From positions 1 to 64,000 of the forward strand of contig NZ_QLTA01000002.1 of NCBI RefSeq assembly GCF_003269065.1: a stretch of 64,000 bases of DNA, written 5' to 3'. This document shows, piece by piece, positions 1-10,511 of this stretch. The notes beneath the pieces were generated by a model that was not told where the DNA came from, ran no database searches, and saw nothing but the letters and a program-made list of their open reading frames with translations. This DNA is from Paracidovorax anthurii (GTDB lineage: Bacteria > Pseudomonadota > Gammaproteobacteria > Burkholderiales > Burkholderiaceae_C). Position 1 is the first letter of the stretch. Every line of letters starts with the position of its first letter. The position numbers and the translations under genes were made by a program.

Positions 1-3000
1 CTGCTGCTGACGGCGCTGGGCCGGGCGCTGTCGGCCTGGAGCGGCCGGCAGAAGGTGCTGGTCGAGCTGGAGGGCCATGGCCGCGAGGACCTGTTCGAGG
101 GCATGGACCTCTCGCGCACGGTGGGGTGGTTCACGTCGAAGTATCCCGTCGTGCTGGATGCCAGTGGTACTCCGGAGGCTGCGCTCAAGCGCATCAAGGA
201 AACCTTGCGGGCCGTGCCCAACCACGGGCTGAACCACGGACTGTTGCGCTACCTCGGTGCTTCTGCGCACCGGGACATGGTGGCCGCGCTGCCGCGTCCG
301 CAAGTGTTGTTCAACTATCTGGGGCAGCTTGACGGTAGCTTCGAGGTTGGCGGCGCCTGGCAGCCGGCGCCTGAATCGGCGGGAAGCAGCCAGGATGCGG
401 AATCCCCGTTGGGCGTGGAGTTTGCCGTCAATGGCCAGGTGCTGGATGGGCTGCTGTCTCTCTCGGTCACATACAGCGCTGCGCGTCATGACCCGGCCGG
501 GGTGAGGGCCTGGATGGCCGGGCTGCACGAGGAGCTGCTGGTACTGGTGGAGCATTGCACGGGGGGAGCGCGTGGCTTCACGCCCAGCGACGTGCCTCTG
601 GCAGGCCTGACACAGAGCCAGATCGATCGATTGCCGGTCGATCCGGATCACCTGCAAGACCTCTATCCGCTCTCCCCCATGCAGCACGGCATGCTGTTCC
701 ACAGCCGCTACGATGCCGCAGGCAGCACTTATGTGAACCAGTTGCGCGTCGATATCGACGGCCTGGATCCGGAGCGCTTTGCGCAATCCTGGCGTGAAGC
801 GCTGGCGCGCCATGACGTGCTGCGCACGGGCTTCATGCCTGGCGAGCCATTGCTGCAGTGGGTGGCGCGCAATGTGCCCTTGCCGCTGGAGCAACACGAT
901 TGGCGGAGGCGCGACGACATCGCCACGGCCCTGGACGACTTGGCGGCCGATGCGCTGGCGAGAGGCTTTGACGTCAGCACGCCGCCTCTCATGCGGCTCA
1001 CGCTGGTGGCGTGCCCCGACGGGCGCCACCATTTCATCTGGACCCACCACCATTTGCTGCTGGATGGCTGGAGTGTGTCTTTGCTGTTGGGCGAGGTATT
1101 GCGCCACTACCGTGGGTTACCCATGGCTGCTGCGCCTGCTCGCTATCGCGACCACATCGAGTGGCTGGGGCGGCGCGACCTGGACCAGAGTCGGCGCTAT
1201 TGGGAAGGCTTGCTGGCGGGTGTCGAGGAGCCTGCCTATCTCGCCAACGGGTATCGGGCCAGCGATACGGGGCAGGGGCGCGTGCACCTGCATCTGGACG
1301 CGATAGAGAGCGCGCCACTGCAGGAGGCCGCACGGCGCATGCGTGTGACGCTCAATACCCTGGTCCAGGGGGCCTGGGCCATCGTGTTGGCAGCCCAGAC
1401 TGGTCAGTCGCGCGCCGTGTTCGGTGCCACAGTGGCCGGCCGTCCCGACGACCTGCCGGGCGTGCAATCCATGCTGGGTCTTTTCATCAATACGCTACCT
1501 GTTTGTGTGAGTTTGCAGGCCGGAATGCGTGTGGAAGACTGGCTGCGTGCGCTGCAGGACCAGAATCTGGCTTCTCGGGAGCATGAGCACACGCCCTTGT
1601 ACGAGATCCAGCGCTGGGTGGGGCAAGGCGGCCGGGATTTGTTCGATACCGTGCTGGTGTTTGAGAACTACCCGGTGGACCAGGCCCTGCGCGAGCAATC
1701 GGACGACGGACTGGCATTTGCAGTGCCGGTATTGAACGAGCAGGTGAACTATCCGTTGATGCTCAGTGTGGCCGCCAACGATACCCTGGCGCTGGACTTC
1801 GTCTACGCGAAGACGCATTTCGACGCCTCCGATATCCAGGCTTACGCGGCATGCATGCGGCGCTTGCTGCGCACGCTGTGCGAGGCGCAGGACGTTCCGC
1901 TGGGCGAGCTATCCCTGGTGGGTGCAGCAGAACGTGCCGTACTCGAGGCCTGGGACGTCAATGTGTGTCCCGGCGAATCCGCTGCACCGCCGCTGCCGTG
2001 GCAAGTTCAGGCCATGGCGCAAGTCCGGCCCGAGGCCATCGCGGTATCGGATGGCGAGACGCGCATGTCCTATCGTGCCCTGGAAGAGCGCGCCAACCAG
2101 TTGGCCCATGCGCTCATCGAAAGGGGCGTGGAGCCCGGGGCACGCGTGGCCCTGGCCGTCACGCGCGGAGTGGACATGGTGGTGAGTCTGCTGGCCATTC
2201 TGAAGGCCGGGGCGGCCTATGTTCCCATTGATCCGGATTACCCGGTCCAGCGCGTTCGCGACATGCTCGCGGATAGCCAGGCCTCCTGGCTGTTGACGCA
2301 AGCGGTCCTCGTGGCCGGATTGCCGCAGGTGGCCGGCGTGAGGCCTTTGGAACTGGACAGCCTGGACCTGTCCGGTGCATCGATACAAGCGCCGGACATA
2401 CCGCTGCACGCACAGGACTTGGCCTACCTGATCTATACCTCGGGGTCCACGGGCAAGCCCAAGGGCGTGATGATTCCGCATGGGGCGCTGGTGAACTTCC
2501 TGGGAGCGATGCGCGGCGCGACGGGCCTCACGGAGCGCGACACTTTGGTGGCGGCCACGTCGCTCTCGTTCGATATCGCTGCGCTCGAACTGTATTTGCC
2601 CCTGGTAACGGGGGGGCACTGCGTGGTGGCCCGGCGCGAGACGACACGCGACGGAGCGGCGCTGGCGGCTTTGCTGGCGGACTCCGGTGCCAGCGCTTTC
2701 CAGGCCACTCCCGCCGGCTGGCGGGCATTGCTGGCCGGCGGCTGGCGCTGCCCTCGGCCCGGGTTCAAGGGCTATTGCGGTGGCGAGGCACTGCCGGTGG
2801 ATCTGGCGCGTGCGCTGATCGGTGCCGGGGTGGATCTGTGCAACCTCTATGGCCCGACCGAAACCACGATCTGGTCGGCCTGCGCACCCGTGGTGGCCGA
2901 TGCCATCGAGATGGGTCGCCCTATCGATGCGACCGCGCTGCGGGTGCTGGACGAGAACCTGCGCCCTGTGTGGCCGGGGGCGGTGGGTGAGCTCTACATC

Positions 3001-4608
3001 GGGGGTGCAGGCCTGGCGCGTGGCTATTGGCAGCGTGCGGGTCTGACCGCCGAGCGCTTCGTGGCCGATCCCTTCGTTGCGGGCGAGCGGCTCTACCGAG
3101 CCGGCGATCTCGTGCGCCGGCGAGTGGGCGGGGCGCTCGAATACCTCGGGCGGACCGACCAGCAGCTCAAGGTGCGCGGATACCGGATCGAAGCGGGCGA
3201 GGTCGAGGCCGCGCTGACCCAGCTATCGGGTGTGGCCCAGGCCGTGGTGGTGGCACGCGGACAGGAGGGTGGTTCTCAGCGACTGGTTGGCTACGTGGTA
3301 GCCCAGGCTGGCGTCCTCCTGGATACCGAGGCCTTGCGCGCGCAACTGGCCAGCCATCTGCCTGAGCAGATGGTGCCAAGCATGCTGGTGGTGTTGCCAC
3401 ATCTGCCACTGACACCCAATGGCAAGCTGGATCGCAAGGCCTTGCCGGAGCCGGAGGCGCGACCGCGGGAATACGTGGAGCCACAGGGCACGCACGAGCA
3501 GATCCTGGCCGGTATCTGGAGCGAGGTCCTGGCATGCGAGAGGGTGGGTCGCCATGACAATTTCTTTGAACTGGGGGGGCATTCGCTTGCCGCGATGCGG
3601 GTGCTGGCCTTGGCGCGTGAGCGCCTGGGCACGGGTCTGAATTTTTCCTTGCAGGATCTCATGCATGCGCCCACCGTGGCGGGTTTGGCCGCGCAGAGTT
3701 CCTCGCCCCTGGTGCTGCTGAACCGAGTGGCGCCGGGCGCGGTGCTCTACTGCCTGCACGCTGGCATGGGCACCGTCATGGATTACCTGCCGCTCGCGCA
3801 GCGCCTGAACGGCCGGTGCTCGGTGAAAGGACTGGTGTGCCGCACGCTACGTGATGTGGACCATCAGGACCGCAGCCTTGCCCGGATGGCCGATGACTAT
3901 GCGGCCCTGATTCGCAGGGATCAGCCGGAGGGCCCCTATCTGCTGGCTGGCTGGTCTCTCGGAGGCGCGTTGGCCGGACTGGTTGCGCAAAGGCTGGAGG
4001 CGCAGGGGGCGCGTGTGGCCCTGCTCGCCCTGGTGGATCCTGCGCTTCCCGGCCAGGATGGGGCGGCCGCACGGTCCTGGGACAGCGCCTTCAATGAAGC
4101 AGCGGGCCTGCTCTTTCCGGAACAGGCACATGCCTGGACGTTGCCGGCCGAGACCAGAAATGCGCGCCTTGACGAGCAAGCCGTGCGAGCGGTGCTGGAT
4201 CAGGTTTACGTGCAGTCCCGTGGACCGCGGAGTTCCCGCTATGGCTTGGCAAGCCCTGAGGATGTGGCCCGGATGTTCATCACGGGCCGGGCTCTGGCGC
4301 GTGCAAGCCATGGTCCCCAGGAAGCGCTGCCGCAGCAACTGAGCAGGCCCGTGCATTGCTGGTGGATCGCATCCCGGTCGAAAGAAGATCGCGATGTGCT
4401 GCATGCGCAGATGAGGCAATGCCATCGCATCGAGCATGAGATCGAAACCCGGCACGCCGACATCCCGCGCGATCGTCGCTTGGTTGAAGCACTGGCTCGG
4501 GCGGTCTGCGAGGCTGTGCAAGAAGACTGCATTGCGTCGGCGGGCCAGACGCAAGCCGTTGGTGTGGTGGATGACTGGGTCTCCAGCGCGGCCGCGGGCA
4601 ACGGATGA
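1..4608 (+). CDS. Nonribosomal peptide synthetase, terminal module (5' partial)
   Basis: The frame is open from base 1, so the start lies outside the window. Order: end of an epimerization domain ([17 protein letters not shown]), a condensation domain from about nt 655 ([20 protein letters not shown] near 1050), an adenylation domain about 1980-3460 ([31 protein letters not shown]), a carrier domain (FFELGGHSL, phosphopantetheine Ser near 3583) and a thioesterase (GWSLGG near 3950). A condensation domain after an epimerization domain should accept a D-aminoacyl chain. The thioesterase releases the finished peptide. Aligned by eye, the pocket residues read about DILQYGLIWK, close to the glycine code DILQLGLIWK as I remember it. 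With receptor, reductase and exporter genes next door, a siderophore product is inferred. Confidence 0.95.
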   Translation: MLLTALGRALSAWSGRQKVLVELEGHGREDLFEGMDLSRTVGWFTSKYPVVLDASGTPEAALKRIKETLRAVPNHGLNHGLLRYLGASAHRDMVAALPRPQVLFNYLGQLDGSFEVGGAWQPAPESAGSSQDAESPLGVEFAVNGQVLDGLLSLSVTYSAARHDPAGVRAWMAGLHEELLVLVEHCTGGARGFTPSDVPLAGLTQSQIDRLPVDPDHLQDLYPLSPMQHGMLFHSRYDAAGSTYVNQLRVDIDGLDPERFAQSWREALARHDVLRTGFMPGEPLLQWVARNVPLPLEQHDWRRRDDIATALDDLAADALARGFDVSTPPLMRLTLVACPDGRHHFIWTHHHLLLDGWSVSLLLGEVLRHYRGLPMAAAPARYRDHIEWLGRRDLDQSRRYWEGLLAGVEEPAYLANGYRASDTGQGRVHLHLDAIESAPLQEAARRMRVTLNTLVQGAWAIVLAAQTGQSRAVFGATVAGRPDDLPGVQSMLGLFINTLPVCVSLQAGMRVEDWLRALQDQNLASREHEHTPLYEIQRWVGQGGRDLFDTVLVFENYPVDQALREQSDDGLAFAVPVLNEQVNYPLMLSVAANDTLALDFVYAKTHFDASDIQAYAACMRRLLRTLCEAQDVPLGELSLVGAAERAVLEAWDVNVCPGESAAPPLPWQVQAMAQVRPEAIAVSDGETRMSYRALEERANQLAHALIERGVEPGARVALAVTRGVDMVVSLLAILKAGAAYVPIDPDYPVQRVRDMLADSQASWLLTQAVLVAGLPQVAGVRPLELDSLDLSGASIQAPDIPLHAQDLAYLIYTSGSTGKPKGVMIPHGALVNFLGAMRGATGLTERDTLVAATSLSFDIAALELYLPLVTGGHCVVARRETTRDGAALAALLADSGASAFQATPAGWRALLAGGWRCPRPGFKGYCGGEALPVDLARALIGAGVDLCNLYGPTETTIWSACAPVVADAIEMGRPIDATALRVLDENLRPVWPGAVGELYIGGAGLARGYWQRAGLTAERFVADPFVAGERLYRAGDLVRRRVGGALEYLGRTDQQLKVRGYRIEAGEVEAALTQLSGVAQAVVVARGQEGGSQRLVGYVVAQAGVLLDTEALRAQLASHLPEQMVPSMLVVLPHLPLTPNGKLDRKALPEPEARPREYVEPQGTHEQILAGIWSEVLACERVGRHDNFFELGGHSLAAMRVLALARERLGTGLNFSLQDLMHAPTVAGLAAQSSSPLVLLNRVAPGAVLYCLHAGMGTVMDYLPLAQRLNGRCSVKGLVCRTLRDVDHQDRSLARMADDYAALIRRDQPEGPYLLAGWSLGGALAGLVAQRLEAQGARVALLALVDPALPGQDGAAARSWDSAFNEAAGLLFPEQAHAWTLPAETRNARLDEQAVRAVLDQVYVQSRGPRSSRYGLASPEDVARMFITGRALARASHGPQEALPQQLSRPVHCWWIASRSKEDRDVLHAQMRQCHRIEHEIETRHADIPRDRRLVEALARAVCEAVQEDCIASAGQTQAVGVVDDWVSSAAAGNG

Positions 4609-4840
4609 CGCGCAGGAGGAAATTCAGGCCGATCGGATGGAGCGACGGCCCGCCAGCGTGCGGGACCGGCGCTTCTTCTCCCCAAGGACGACGCCAGTAA
4701 AGCGCAATGGGGGGCCTGTGTAGCGTGGTCGGACTCGGATCAGCGTACCACCGCTCGGTGCAGGCCTGCATGGCGACGCACCCAGCCCCACGTCTGGCGA
4801 CCGGGCAGGAGCCGGCGCCAGCGTGGGACCGGCTGTGTGA

Positions 4841-7003
4841 TCAGAAGTCAACGCTGGCCGAGAGCATGTAGGTGCGTGGTGCAGCGTATGTCACCGTCTG
4901 ATAGGACGGCGACGTATCCCAGTAACGGCGGTTGAACAGGTTTTCGATCGTGGCTCGGAACACCACGGATCTGCTGGAGATCTTGGTGGCGTAGCGTGCG
5001 CCCACGTCAAATCGTGTCCAGGAGGGAACCGTCGCGGTGTTGGCCGCGTTGAACGGGATCGATGAGGCGTGGAGCATCCGTGCCGTGGTGGTCAGCCCCT
5101 GCACCTGGGGGATGTCCAGCTCACCGCCCAACTTGATCGACCAGGTCGGCACACCGGCGGCCTTGTTGCCGTTGTATTGGCCGTTGGGTGTCTCTGTCAG
5201 GATGGCGCGGGTCCAGGCAGCACCGCCCAGCAAGCGGAAGCCGCGCACGGGCTCGCCGAACACCTGCAGTTCCACGCCCCGATTGCGTTGCTCGCCTGCG
5301 AGGCTGTAGACATTGTTGGTGCCGAGGAAGCCACTGGGCCGCTTGATCTGGAACACACTCAGCGTGGTGGTGAAGTCACCCCAATCGATCTTGGTGCCGA
5401 CTTCCAGTTGCCTGGAGACGAATGGCGCAAAGACTTCATTCGCATTGACCGCCGTGGTCGGCGCTACATCGCCTTGAGACAAGGCCTCGACGTAGTTGGC
5501 ATACAGCGAAAGGTTGTCTCGCGGCTTGATCACGAGGCCCGCGGAGGGCGTGTTGGCGCTCTTCTTGTAGTTCGATTCAAATGCGCCGGTCTGCCAGTTG
5601 TAGGCGTTCACGTCGATTTGCTGGTGGCGCATCCCCATGGTCAGCATCACGCGGTCGTTCAGCGCCGACAGGGTGTCGGTGACGGCGTAGCTGCGCAACT
5701 GCATCGATGACAACGGAGTGAGCGCGCGGTTGAAATCCAGGCCGACAGGCTCGGGCAGATTGGCCGGGTTGTACAGATTGCTGGCCGCCGAATAATTCGT
5801 CTGTGGTTGGTAGTTCGATATCTTCGAGTGGTAGTCGGTCAGGGCGAAAACCGCGTTGTGCTTGATCTGCCCCGTATGGAACCGCAGTCGCGCATTCAGT
5901 TCGCCGCTGTGGGTTCTGTTCTTTTCCTCCAGAGCGCTGGGGAAGAAGCTGATGTCTCCCGCTGCGTTCTGCAGCACGCCGAAGGGGGTGTTCATCTTGC
6001 GCCGCGTCTCGGCCGCACCGAATGCGCCACCCACGCTGAGGGCGTCGGTCACGTCGTATTCGGCACGGACCATGCCAAAGGTGTGCTCCTTGTCTTGATA
6101 CGACCAAGTCGGCCACACGTTGGTATTGCCCGGCGGGGCCTTGGGCAACTCCGCTGCGGACACAAAGAAGTTGCTCTTGGCCCCCGTGATCTTCTGGCTG
6201 CTCGCGCCGACATCGGCGCTGGCGCGCAGGCGCTCGCCCTGGTAATCCAGGCCCAGTGCCAGGTTGGTCGCCCGCTGTTTCTCGTGGTCGATGGATGAAT
6301 CGCCATCGCGGTGCGCTGCGTTCAAGCGCACGCCGAATGCATTGTCCTTGCCGAAGCGCCGGCCGATGTCCGCATTGACGCCCACATTGCCATCACTCAG
6401 GTAATTGAAGCCCACGCGGTTGAGGGGTGTATCCGATGCGCGCTTGGGCACCAGATTGATGGTTCCACCCGCCGTGCCGCGCGGCGAGCTGCCATTGATC
6501 AGCGTGCTGGGGCCCTTGAGAACCTCGACCCGGTCGACGCCTTCGAGCTGCGCTCCTTCGGAGCTGGCAATGCCGTACAGGCCGTTGAAGCCGATCTCCG
6601 CACGGTTGACGGCGAAGCCTCGGATGAAGAAATTGTCGAAGTACCACGGTCCGCCGGCATCCACGCCAGGGGCGTTGGCCATGACGTCGCTCAGGCTGCG
6701 TGCCTGCTGGTTCTGCATCAGCTCCGACGTGTACGACGTGGCGTTGAATGGAGCATCCATCATGTCGACGTTGCCGAGCAGCCCCAGGCGGGCACCGCGT
6801 GCTACCTGGCCGCCCGCATAGGACCGTGGCGTGTCGTCCGGCTTGGCATCGGCCGCACCTGAAACTGTGACCGAAGGCAACTGCTGGACCACAGTGCCTT
6901 CGCCGGACTGTGCCAATGCCATCGGTGCCCAGGCTCCGGCTGGCAGGCCCGCAGCCATGGACAACGCGACCATCAGTCTGCGTTTGCGGAAGGGAAATTG
7001 CAT
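4841..7003 (-). CDS. TonB-dependent siderophore receptor
   Basis: Outer-membrane gated channel for ferric-siderophore uptake, 720 aa. I chose the ATG at 7003 (MQFPFRKRRLMV) because a GGAG lies 7 bases upstream and a typical signal peptide ending near ALAQS follows; the frame continues upstream to 7135 without a better site. A plug domain is visible (FFIRGFAVNRAEIGFNGLYG, VEVLKGPSTLINGSSPRGTAGG), then a beta-barrel ending in Phe (SASVDF), the usual outer-membrane C-terminus. The N-terminal signalling (STN) domain of FpvA-type transducers is absent, so it resembles FhuE/FoxA-type receptors. It converges on the synthetase gene and diverges from the ferric reductase gene. Two Fur-like sites lie upstream. 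Confidence 0.93.
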   Translation of the reverse strand: MQFPFRKRRLMVALSMAAGLPAGAWAPMALAQSGEGTVVQQLPSVTVSGAADAKPDDTPRSYAGGQVARGARLGLLGNVDMMDAPFNATSYTSELMQNQQARSLSDVMANAPGVDAGGPWYFDNFFIRGFAVNRAEIGFNGLYGIASSEGAQLEGVDRVEVLKGPSTLINGSSPRGTAGGTINLVPKRASDTPLNRVGFNYLSDGNVGVNADIGRRFGKDNAFGVRLNAAHRDGDSSIDHEKQRATNLALGLDYQGERLRASADVGASSQKITGAKSNFFVSAAELPKAPPGNTNVWPTWSYQDKEHTFGMVRAEYDVTDALSVGGAFGAAETRRKMNTPFGVLQNAAGDISFFPSALEEKNRTHSGELNARLRFHTGQIKHNAVFALTDYHSKISNYQPQTNYSAASNLYNPANLPEPVGLDFNRALTPLSSMQLRSYAVTDTLSALNDRVMLTMGMRHQQIDVNAYNWQTGAFESNYKKSANTPSAGLVIKPRDNLSLYANYVEALSQGDVAPTTAVNANEVFAPFVSRQLEVGTKIDWGDFTTTLSVFQIKRPSGFLGTNNVYSLAGEQRNRGVELQVFGEPVRGFRLLGGAAWTRAILTETPNGQYNGNKAAGVPTWSIKLGGELDIPQVQGLTTTARMLHASSIPFNAANTATVPSWTRFDVGARYATKISSRSVVFRATIENLFNRRYWDTSPSYQTVTYAAPRTYMLSASVDF

Positions 7004-7040
7004 AGAGTGCTCCGTTCTGAGGGAAATGCAGGGTGTCTGA

Positions 7041-7055
7041 TGAGAAACGCTTTCA
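7041..7055. promoter_or_regulatory. Candidate Fur box upstream of the TonB receptor
   Basis: TGAGAAACGCTTTCA matches the 7-1-7 Fur consensus TGATAATnATTATCA at 9 of 14 fixed positions. It lies 38 bases upstream of the receptor start, where a repressor would block transcription. The function of the cluster makes iron control likely; the match alone is modest. Confidence 0.35.
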
Positions 7056-7341
7056 CCAAAGCAAAGCCTTGCCGGCCACGCTGTTGGCAGGGCTCTTCCA
7101 AGTCCGATCCACGATCTCCCGGTTTGGCGCAGCACTGATTCATCGCGTCGTCACACCATCGAGCACTTCAGGCTCGATGGAAGGAGTCACTGCGTTTTTG
7201 TGCGTGGCGCCAGCACAGGAACATGCTGTGCAACCCACGGGGAGCGGGCCTGTCTGCTGTCCAGGCATTGAACTGCGGTGCACATGACCAAGCCACCGGG
7301 TCAATCAGGTAGGTGTGCAGTCTGAGACTATTAATTATAAC

Positions 7342-7356
7342 TGAGACTCAATATCA
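7342..7356. promoter_or_regulatory. Candidate Fur box in the AT-rich divergent region
   Basis: TGAGACTCAATATCA matches the 7-1-7 Fur consensus at 11 of 14 fixed positions and sits in the most AT-rich stretch of the gap. It is about 340 bases from either flanking start codon, so it would act on promoters with long leaders or on an unrecognised short transcript. Confidence 0.45.
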
Positions 7357-7699
7357 TTTGATGGCTTCGGCAGGGCGTACTCACATGGAGGCATCGCTGC
7401 TTTCGAGGGAACGTCCATCCGGGAGAGGATGAAGCCATGAGCAAGCCGCACGCGTTCTCGCCGTGGTGTCGATCGCCCTAAACAAAGCCGGCCACCGTAC
7501 GTCTAGGGCCATGCGAGGCCGGCACCCAATGCCGTGGAGGAGATTTCCCCTGAGCGCGCCGGCATGGTGGGCTTTTCAGTGGGGGAGGCTCTCATCCATG
7601 CCCATGGCCTTCGGCCATGGAGCGCCTCGGCTTCCGACCGGATATGCGCCTGTGCGGCAGGCCCGGTGTACACACGAATGACGAACTGGAGTCACTACG

Positions 7700-8551
7700 T
7701 TGACCGCCCCCTTACACACCGGCAACGGCAATGCACTGGCAGGATCGATGCGCATTTTCGAAACACTGGATGCATTCTTCAGCGGTGCCCTGGTTGAATG
7801 CGCACAAACGTTCATCCTTTCGCCATCCCCGCCGCCCGATTCGATTGCCCTGTGGCGCGTGCTGGAGGAGCCCCAGGTGCTCCGCGATCTGCTGGAGCGC
7901 AATCACGCGCACTTGCGGGCAAAGGGCACGGATCTCCGGGCCTCTGCATCGATGTGGAGCATGCGGTATTGCTGGGTGGTGCTGCCTTATGCCATGGTCG
8001 CTGCAACCCTGTTAAGACAGATCCTTCCCATCACTCCCCGGGAAACCTGGGTCCAGTTTGACGATCAGGGGCAGCCCCTGCGCTTCGTGGTCTCCACGGC
8101 CGGCACGGCCGCCAGCGGAGAGGCATCCACGCAGCAACGGTATGCTCCCCTGGTATTCGATCACCTGCAGCCCCTGGTGGAAGCGATCCATGCATTGACG
8201 CGTCTATCGCGTCGCATTCTCTGGGTCAATGTGGTGAGGCATGTGCAGGCGATATTCGATCACGGGCTGCAGGACCCGGCGTTGGCCCCAGCGATATCCA
8301 TGGAGCGCCGCATGCTGCTGGAGACGCCTCGATGGGACACGCCCGGCACGCTCTTTCAAAAGCCTTGCGAGAACCCTCTTTTCCATCCCCCGCGTAGCGT
8401 GCATCTGCAGGGAGAGGGCGGTGTCCACAGGACGATCCAGGTGCACCGCTCGTGCTGCCTCTTCTACCAGGTGGATGAACCGCGCTATTGCTCCGCCTGC
8501 CCGCTGGACCCTGAGAACATCCCTTCCCGCAAGGCACAGTGCAACTTGTGA
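7700..8551 (+). CDS. FhuF-family ferric-siderophore reductase
   Basis: Cytoplasmic [2Fe-2S] protein that reduces ferric siderophore after uptake and so releases iron. Length 283 aa from the TTG at 7700, which has GGAG 10 bases upstream; an ATG at 7748 (MRIFETLDAFF) is the alternative start. The diagnostic feature is the C-terminal cysteine cluster CCLFYQVDEPRYCSAC, the C-C-x10-C-x2-C arrangement of FhuF. It converges on the peptide exporter with only 9 bases between the two stop codons. Its place inside a siderophore locus matches the family role. Confidence 0.87.
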   Translation: MTAPLHTGNGNALAGSMRIFETLDAFFSGALVECAQTFILSPSPPPDSIALWRVLEEPQVLRDLLERNHAHLRAKGTDLRASASMWSMRYCWVVLPYAMVAATLLRQILPITPRETWVQFDDQGQPLRFVVSTAGTAASGEASTQQRYAPLVFDHLQPLVEAIHALTRLSRRILWVNVVRHVQAIFDHGLQDPALAPAISMERRMLLETPRWDTPGTLFQKPCENPLFHPPRSVHLQGEGGVHRTIQVHRSCCLFYQVDEPRYCSACPLDPENIPSRKAQCNL

Positions 8552-8560
8552 AGGGTGTGC

Positions 8561-10237
8561 TCAAGCGGGCGACTCGGCGAATGGTGCTGCCATCGCCCGG
8601 CCCACCGCGACCTCAGCCGCTGGCTGGGGTCGCGAGGCGTCCTGGGCAACGATTCTTCCCTCTTCCAATCGAATCAGTCGGTCAGCGCCGTGGAAGTAGC
8701 GGTCGTCGTGCGAAATGACAAGCACGGCTTTGCCTCGCGCGCGCAACTCGGGCAGCACTTCCTGGTAGAAAAAGCGCTTGAACACGGGATCCTGGTCGGC
8801 GGCCCACTCGTCGAACACCAGGAAGGGCCGATCCTCAAGGTAGGCCACGACCAGCGCCAGGCGTTTGCGCTGCCCCTGGGACAACTCACGGGTGCTGAAG
8901 GCGCCGTCTCGGATCTGCACCTTGTGGTGAAGGTGCAGTTTTTCCAAGTAGCGGTTGCCGATGTCGTCACTCAGCACCGTCGATGCTTCCAGCAGCTTGT
9001 CGAACAGGTGGAAATCGGAGAAGACGGTGGAGAACAATTGCCGGTAAGCATCGCGGTTGCGGTCATCGACGGGCTGTCCGTCGAGCAATACCTCCCCGGC
9101 ATCTTGCGGGTACAAGCCCGCCAGCAGCTTGGCGAGCGTGGTCTTTCCACTGCCGTTGCCCCCCACCAGGAACACCAGCTCTCCAGGGCGAAAGCTCAGA
9201 TCGATCGGGCCGAGTTCGAAGAACTCACCGCTTTGTTCATGGTAGTAGCGGTGCTTGACGGCATGCAGGTCAATGCGCTGGAACGCGGTCGCGCCACCCT
9301 CCGGGGCCGCCTGCTCGGTTCCTGCCATGCTGGCGGTCAATTCATCGATCCGGTGCGATGCCACGCGTGCGATGTTGGCTTCGGGTAGCGAGTTCAGCAG
9401 GGACTGCAGCGGCGAGATCATGTAGATGAAGATCAACGCGAACCCCGTGATGACGCGGGTCTGGTCCGGTGCATCGGTCGCCAGAACGAAAAGCACGAGA
9501 CCGATGAAGGCATAGATCAGGAAGCTCCCCCAGCCCACCGCCGCCTCGAAGATGGACATGCCGATCACCCGCTGGTGGCTCACCTGCCGGATGGCGCGGT
9601 TCATCACCTCCACCGCGAACCGGGTGCGCTTGCCCCGGTTCTGCCGCAATTCTTTCGCACCGTCGGTCAAGGAGCGGAAGTTGCCGAAGAGCTGGTCCTG
9701 CATTTCCGAGGCGCGGTGAAGATGATCGATGGCCTTGGCGTAGGCATAGCAGTAACCGATGGAGCCACACAGCAGGACGCCAACGCCGGCCAGGAAGACA
9801 TACCACGACAAGGATGCCAGGTAGACCATGCAGCCGACCACGATGACGCCGTTGGTCAATACCCCTGGCAGGCTGACGAAGAACTGCGCGACATGGATGG
9901 CGTGGTCCGCCAGCGCCGACTGCACTTTTCCTGCGCCGGTGCGCTCAAGGTGGCGAAAGGGGGCGTCCATCACGCACTCGGCCACCTTGGCGCGCAGGTC
10001 GGCAGCGGCTTTCTGCCGAAGTATCTGGAACAGAACGTTGGCCGCAATGCTGAACATCAGCACGCCGACCACCACCCCCGCGAAGCGCCAGGCCAATGCG
10101 GTGCGCGCCGCCGCGTCCACCGTGATCGCGGTGTTGATGAGCGTGACCAGCCAGACCGAGCACAGGCCGGCGGCGACGCTGAAAAGGGCTGCGGCGGCCA
10201 CGAGCCCACGGGAGCGCCGGATCAGGAAATAGAGCAT
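8561..10237 (-). CDS. Cyclic peptide/siderophore export ABC transporter (PvdE/SyrD type)
   Basis: A 558-aa fused permease-ATPase that works as a dimer in the inner membrane. The first ~310 residues carry the membrane helices. The ATPase half has Walker A GGNGSGKTT, signature LSQGQRKRLAL and Walker B FLVFDEWAADQDP. The signature LSQGQ rather than LSGGQ is typical of the PvdE group, which moves pyoverdine-type precursors or cyclic lipopeptides to the periplasm. The likely substrate is the product of the adjacent synthetase. It diverges from the aminotransferase gene across a 274-base spacer. Confidence 0.9.
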   Translation of the reverse strand: MLYFLIRRSRGLVAAAALFSVAAGLCSVWLVTLINTAITVDAAARTALAWRFAGVVVGVLMFSIAANVLFQILRQKAAADLRAKVAECVMDAPFRHLERTGAGKVQSALADHAIHVAQFFVSLPGVLTNGVIVVGCMVYLASLSWYVFLAGVGVLLCGSIGYCYAYAKAIDHLHRASEMQDQLFGNFRSLTDGAKELRQNRGKRTRFAVEVMNRAIRQVSHQRVIGMSIFEAAVGWGSFLIYAFIGLVLFVLATDAPDQTRVITGFALIFIYMISPLQSLLNSLPEANIARVASHRIDELTASMAGTEQAAPEGGATAFQRIDLHAVKHRYYHEQSGEFFELGPIDLSFRPGELVFLVGGNGSGKTTLAKLLAGLYPQDAGEVLLDGQPVDDRNRDAYRQLFSTVFSDFHLFDKLLEASTVLSDDIGNRYLEKLHLHHKVQIRDGAFSTRELSQGQRKRLALVVAYLEDRPFLVFDEWAADQDPVFKRFFYQEVLPELRARGKAVLVISHDDRYFHGADRLIRLEEGRIVAQDASRPQPAAEVAVGRAMAAPFAESPA

Positions 10238-10511
10238 GGATGAACCTCTCGGCCAAGGAGAACTTGCATCAAGACGGTTGGCCCCGCCGAATGTTTAGGC
10301 GCTCTCACGATCCGCCCATCCAAAAAACGGGCGACCGCATCCGCCAACCGAGACACTCGCTTGAGTGGTGGGGCAACTGCATGGTTCTATCCACCGGGGG
10401 CGCTAAACAAACCTGCACTTGATCCGTCTTGCCTGTGCGAACGCACTGGATGCCGTCCGTGCTCCGGCCGAGGCCTGGGCCCATTCACTCCTGTCCAAAA
10501 GGCAAGACTCC

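Larger units (their letters stand above)
7004..7699. other. Divergent intergenic region between receptor and ferric reductase genes
   Basis: About 700 bases with no convincing gene; the short open frames lack coding character or ribosome sites. It holds two Fur-like 15-mers, an AT-rich stretch (about 7328-7362) in otherwise GC-rich DNA, and presumably the promoters for the minus-strand receptor and plus-strand reductase. A 14-codon frame beginning ATGAGCAAGCCG at 7437 follows a GGAGAGGATG sequence; it could be a leader peptide, but nothing else supports it. Confidence 0.6.

Noticed and set aside
7437-7481. 14-codon leader peptide
   Set aside because: A ribosome-like sequence precedes it, but nothing in its codons or surroundings indicates attenuation.
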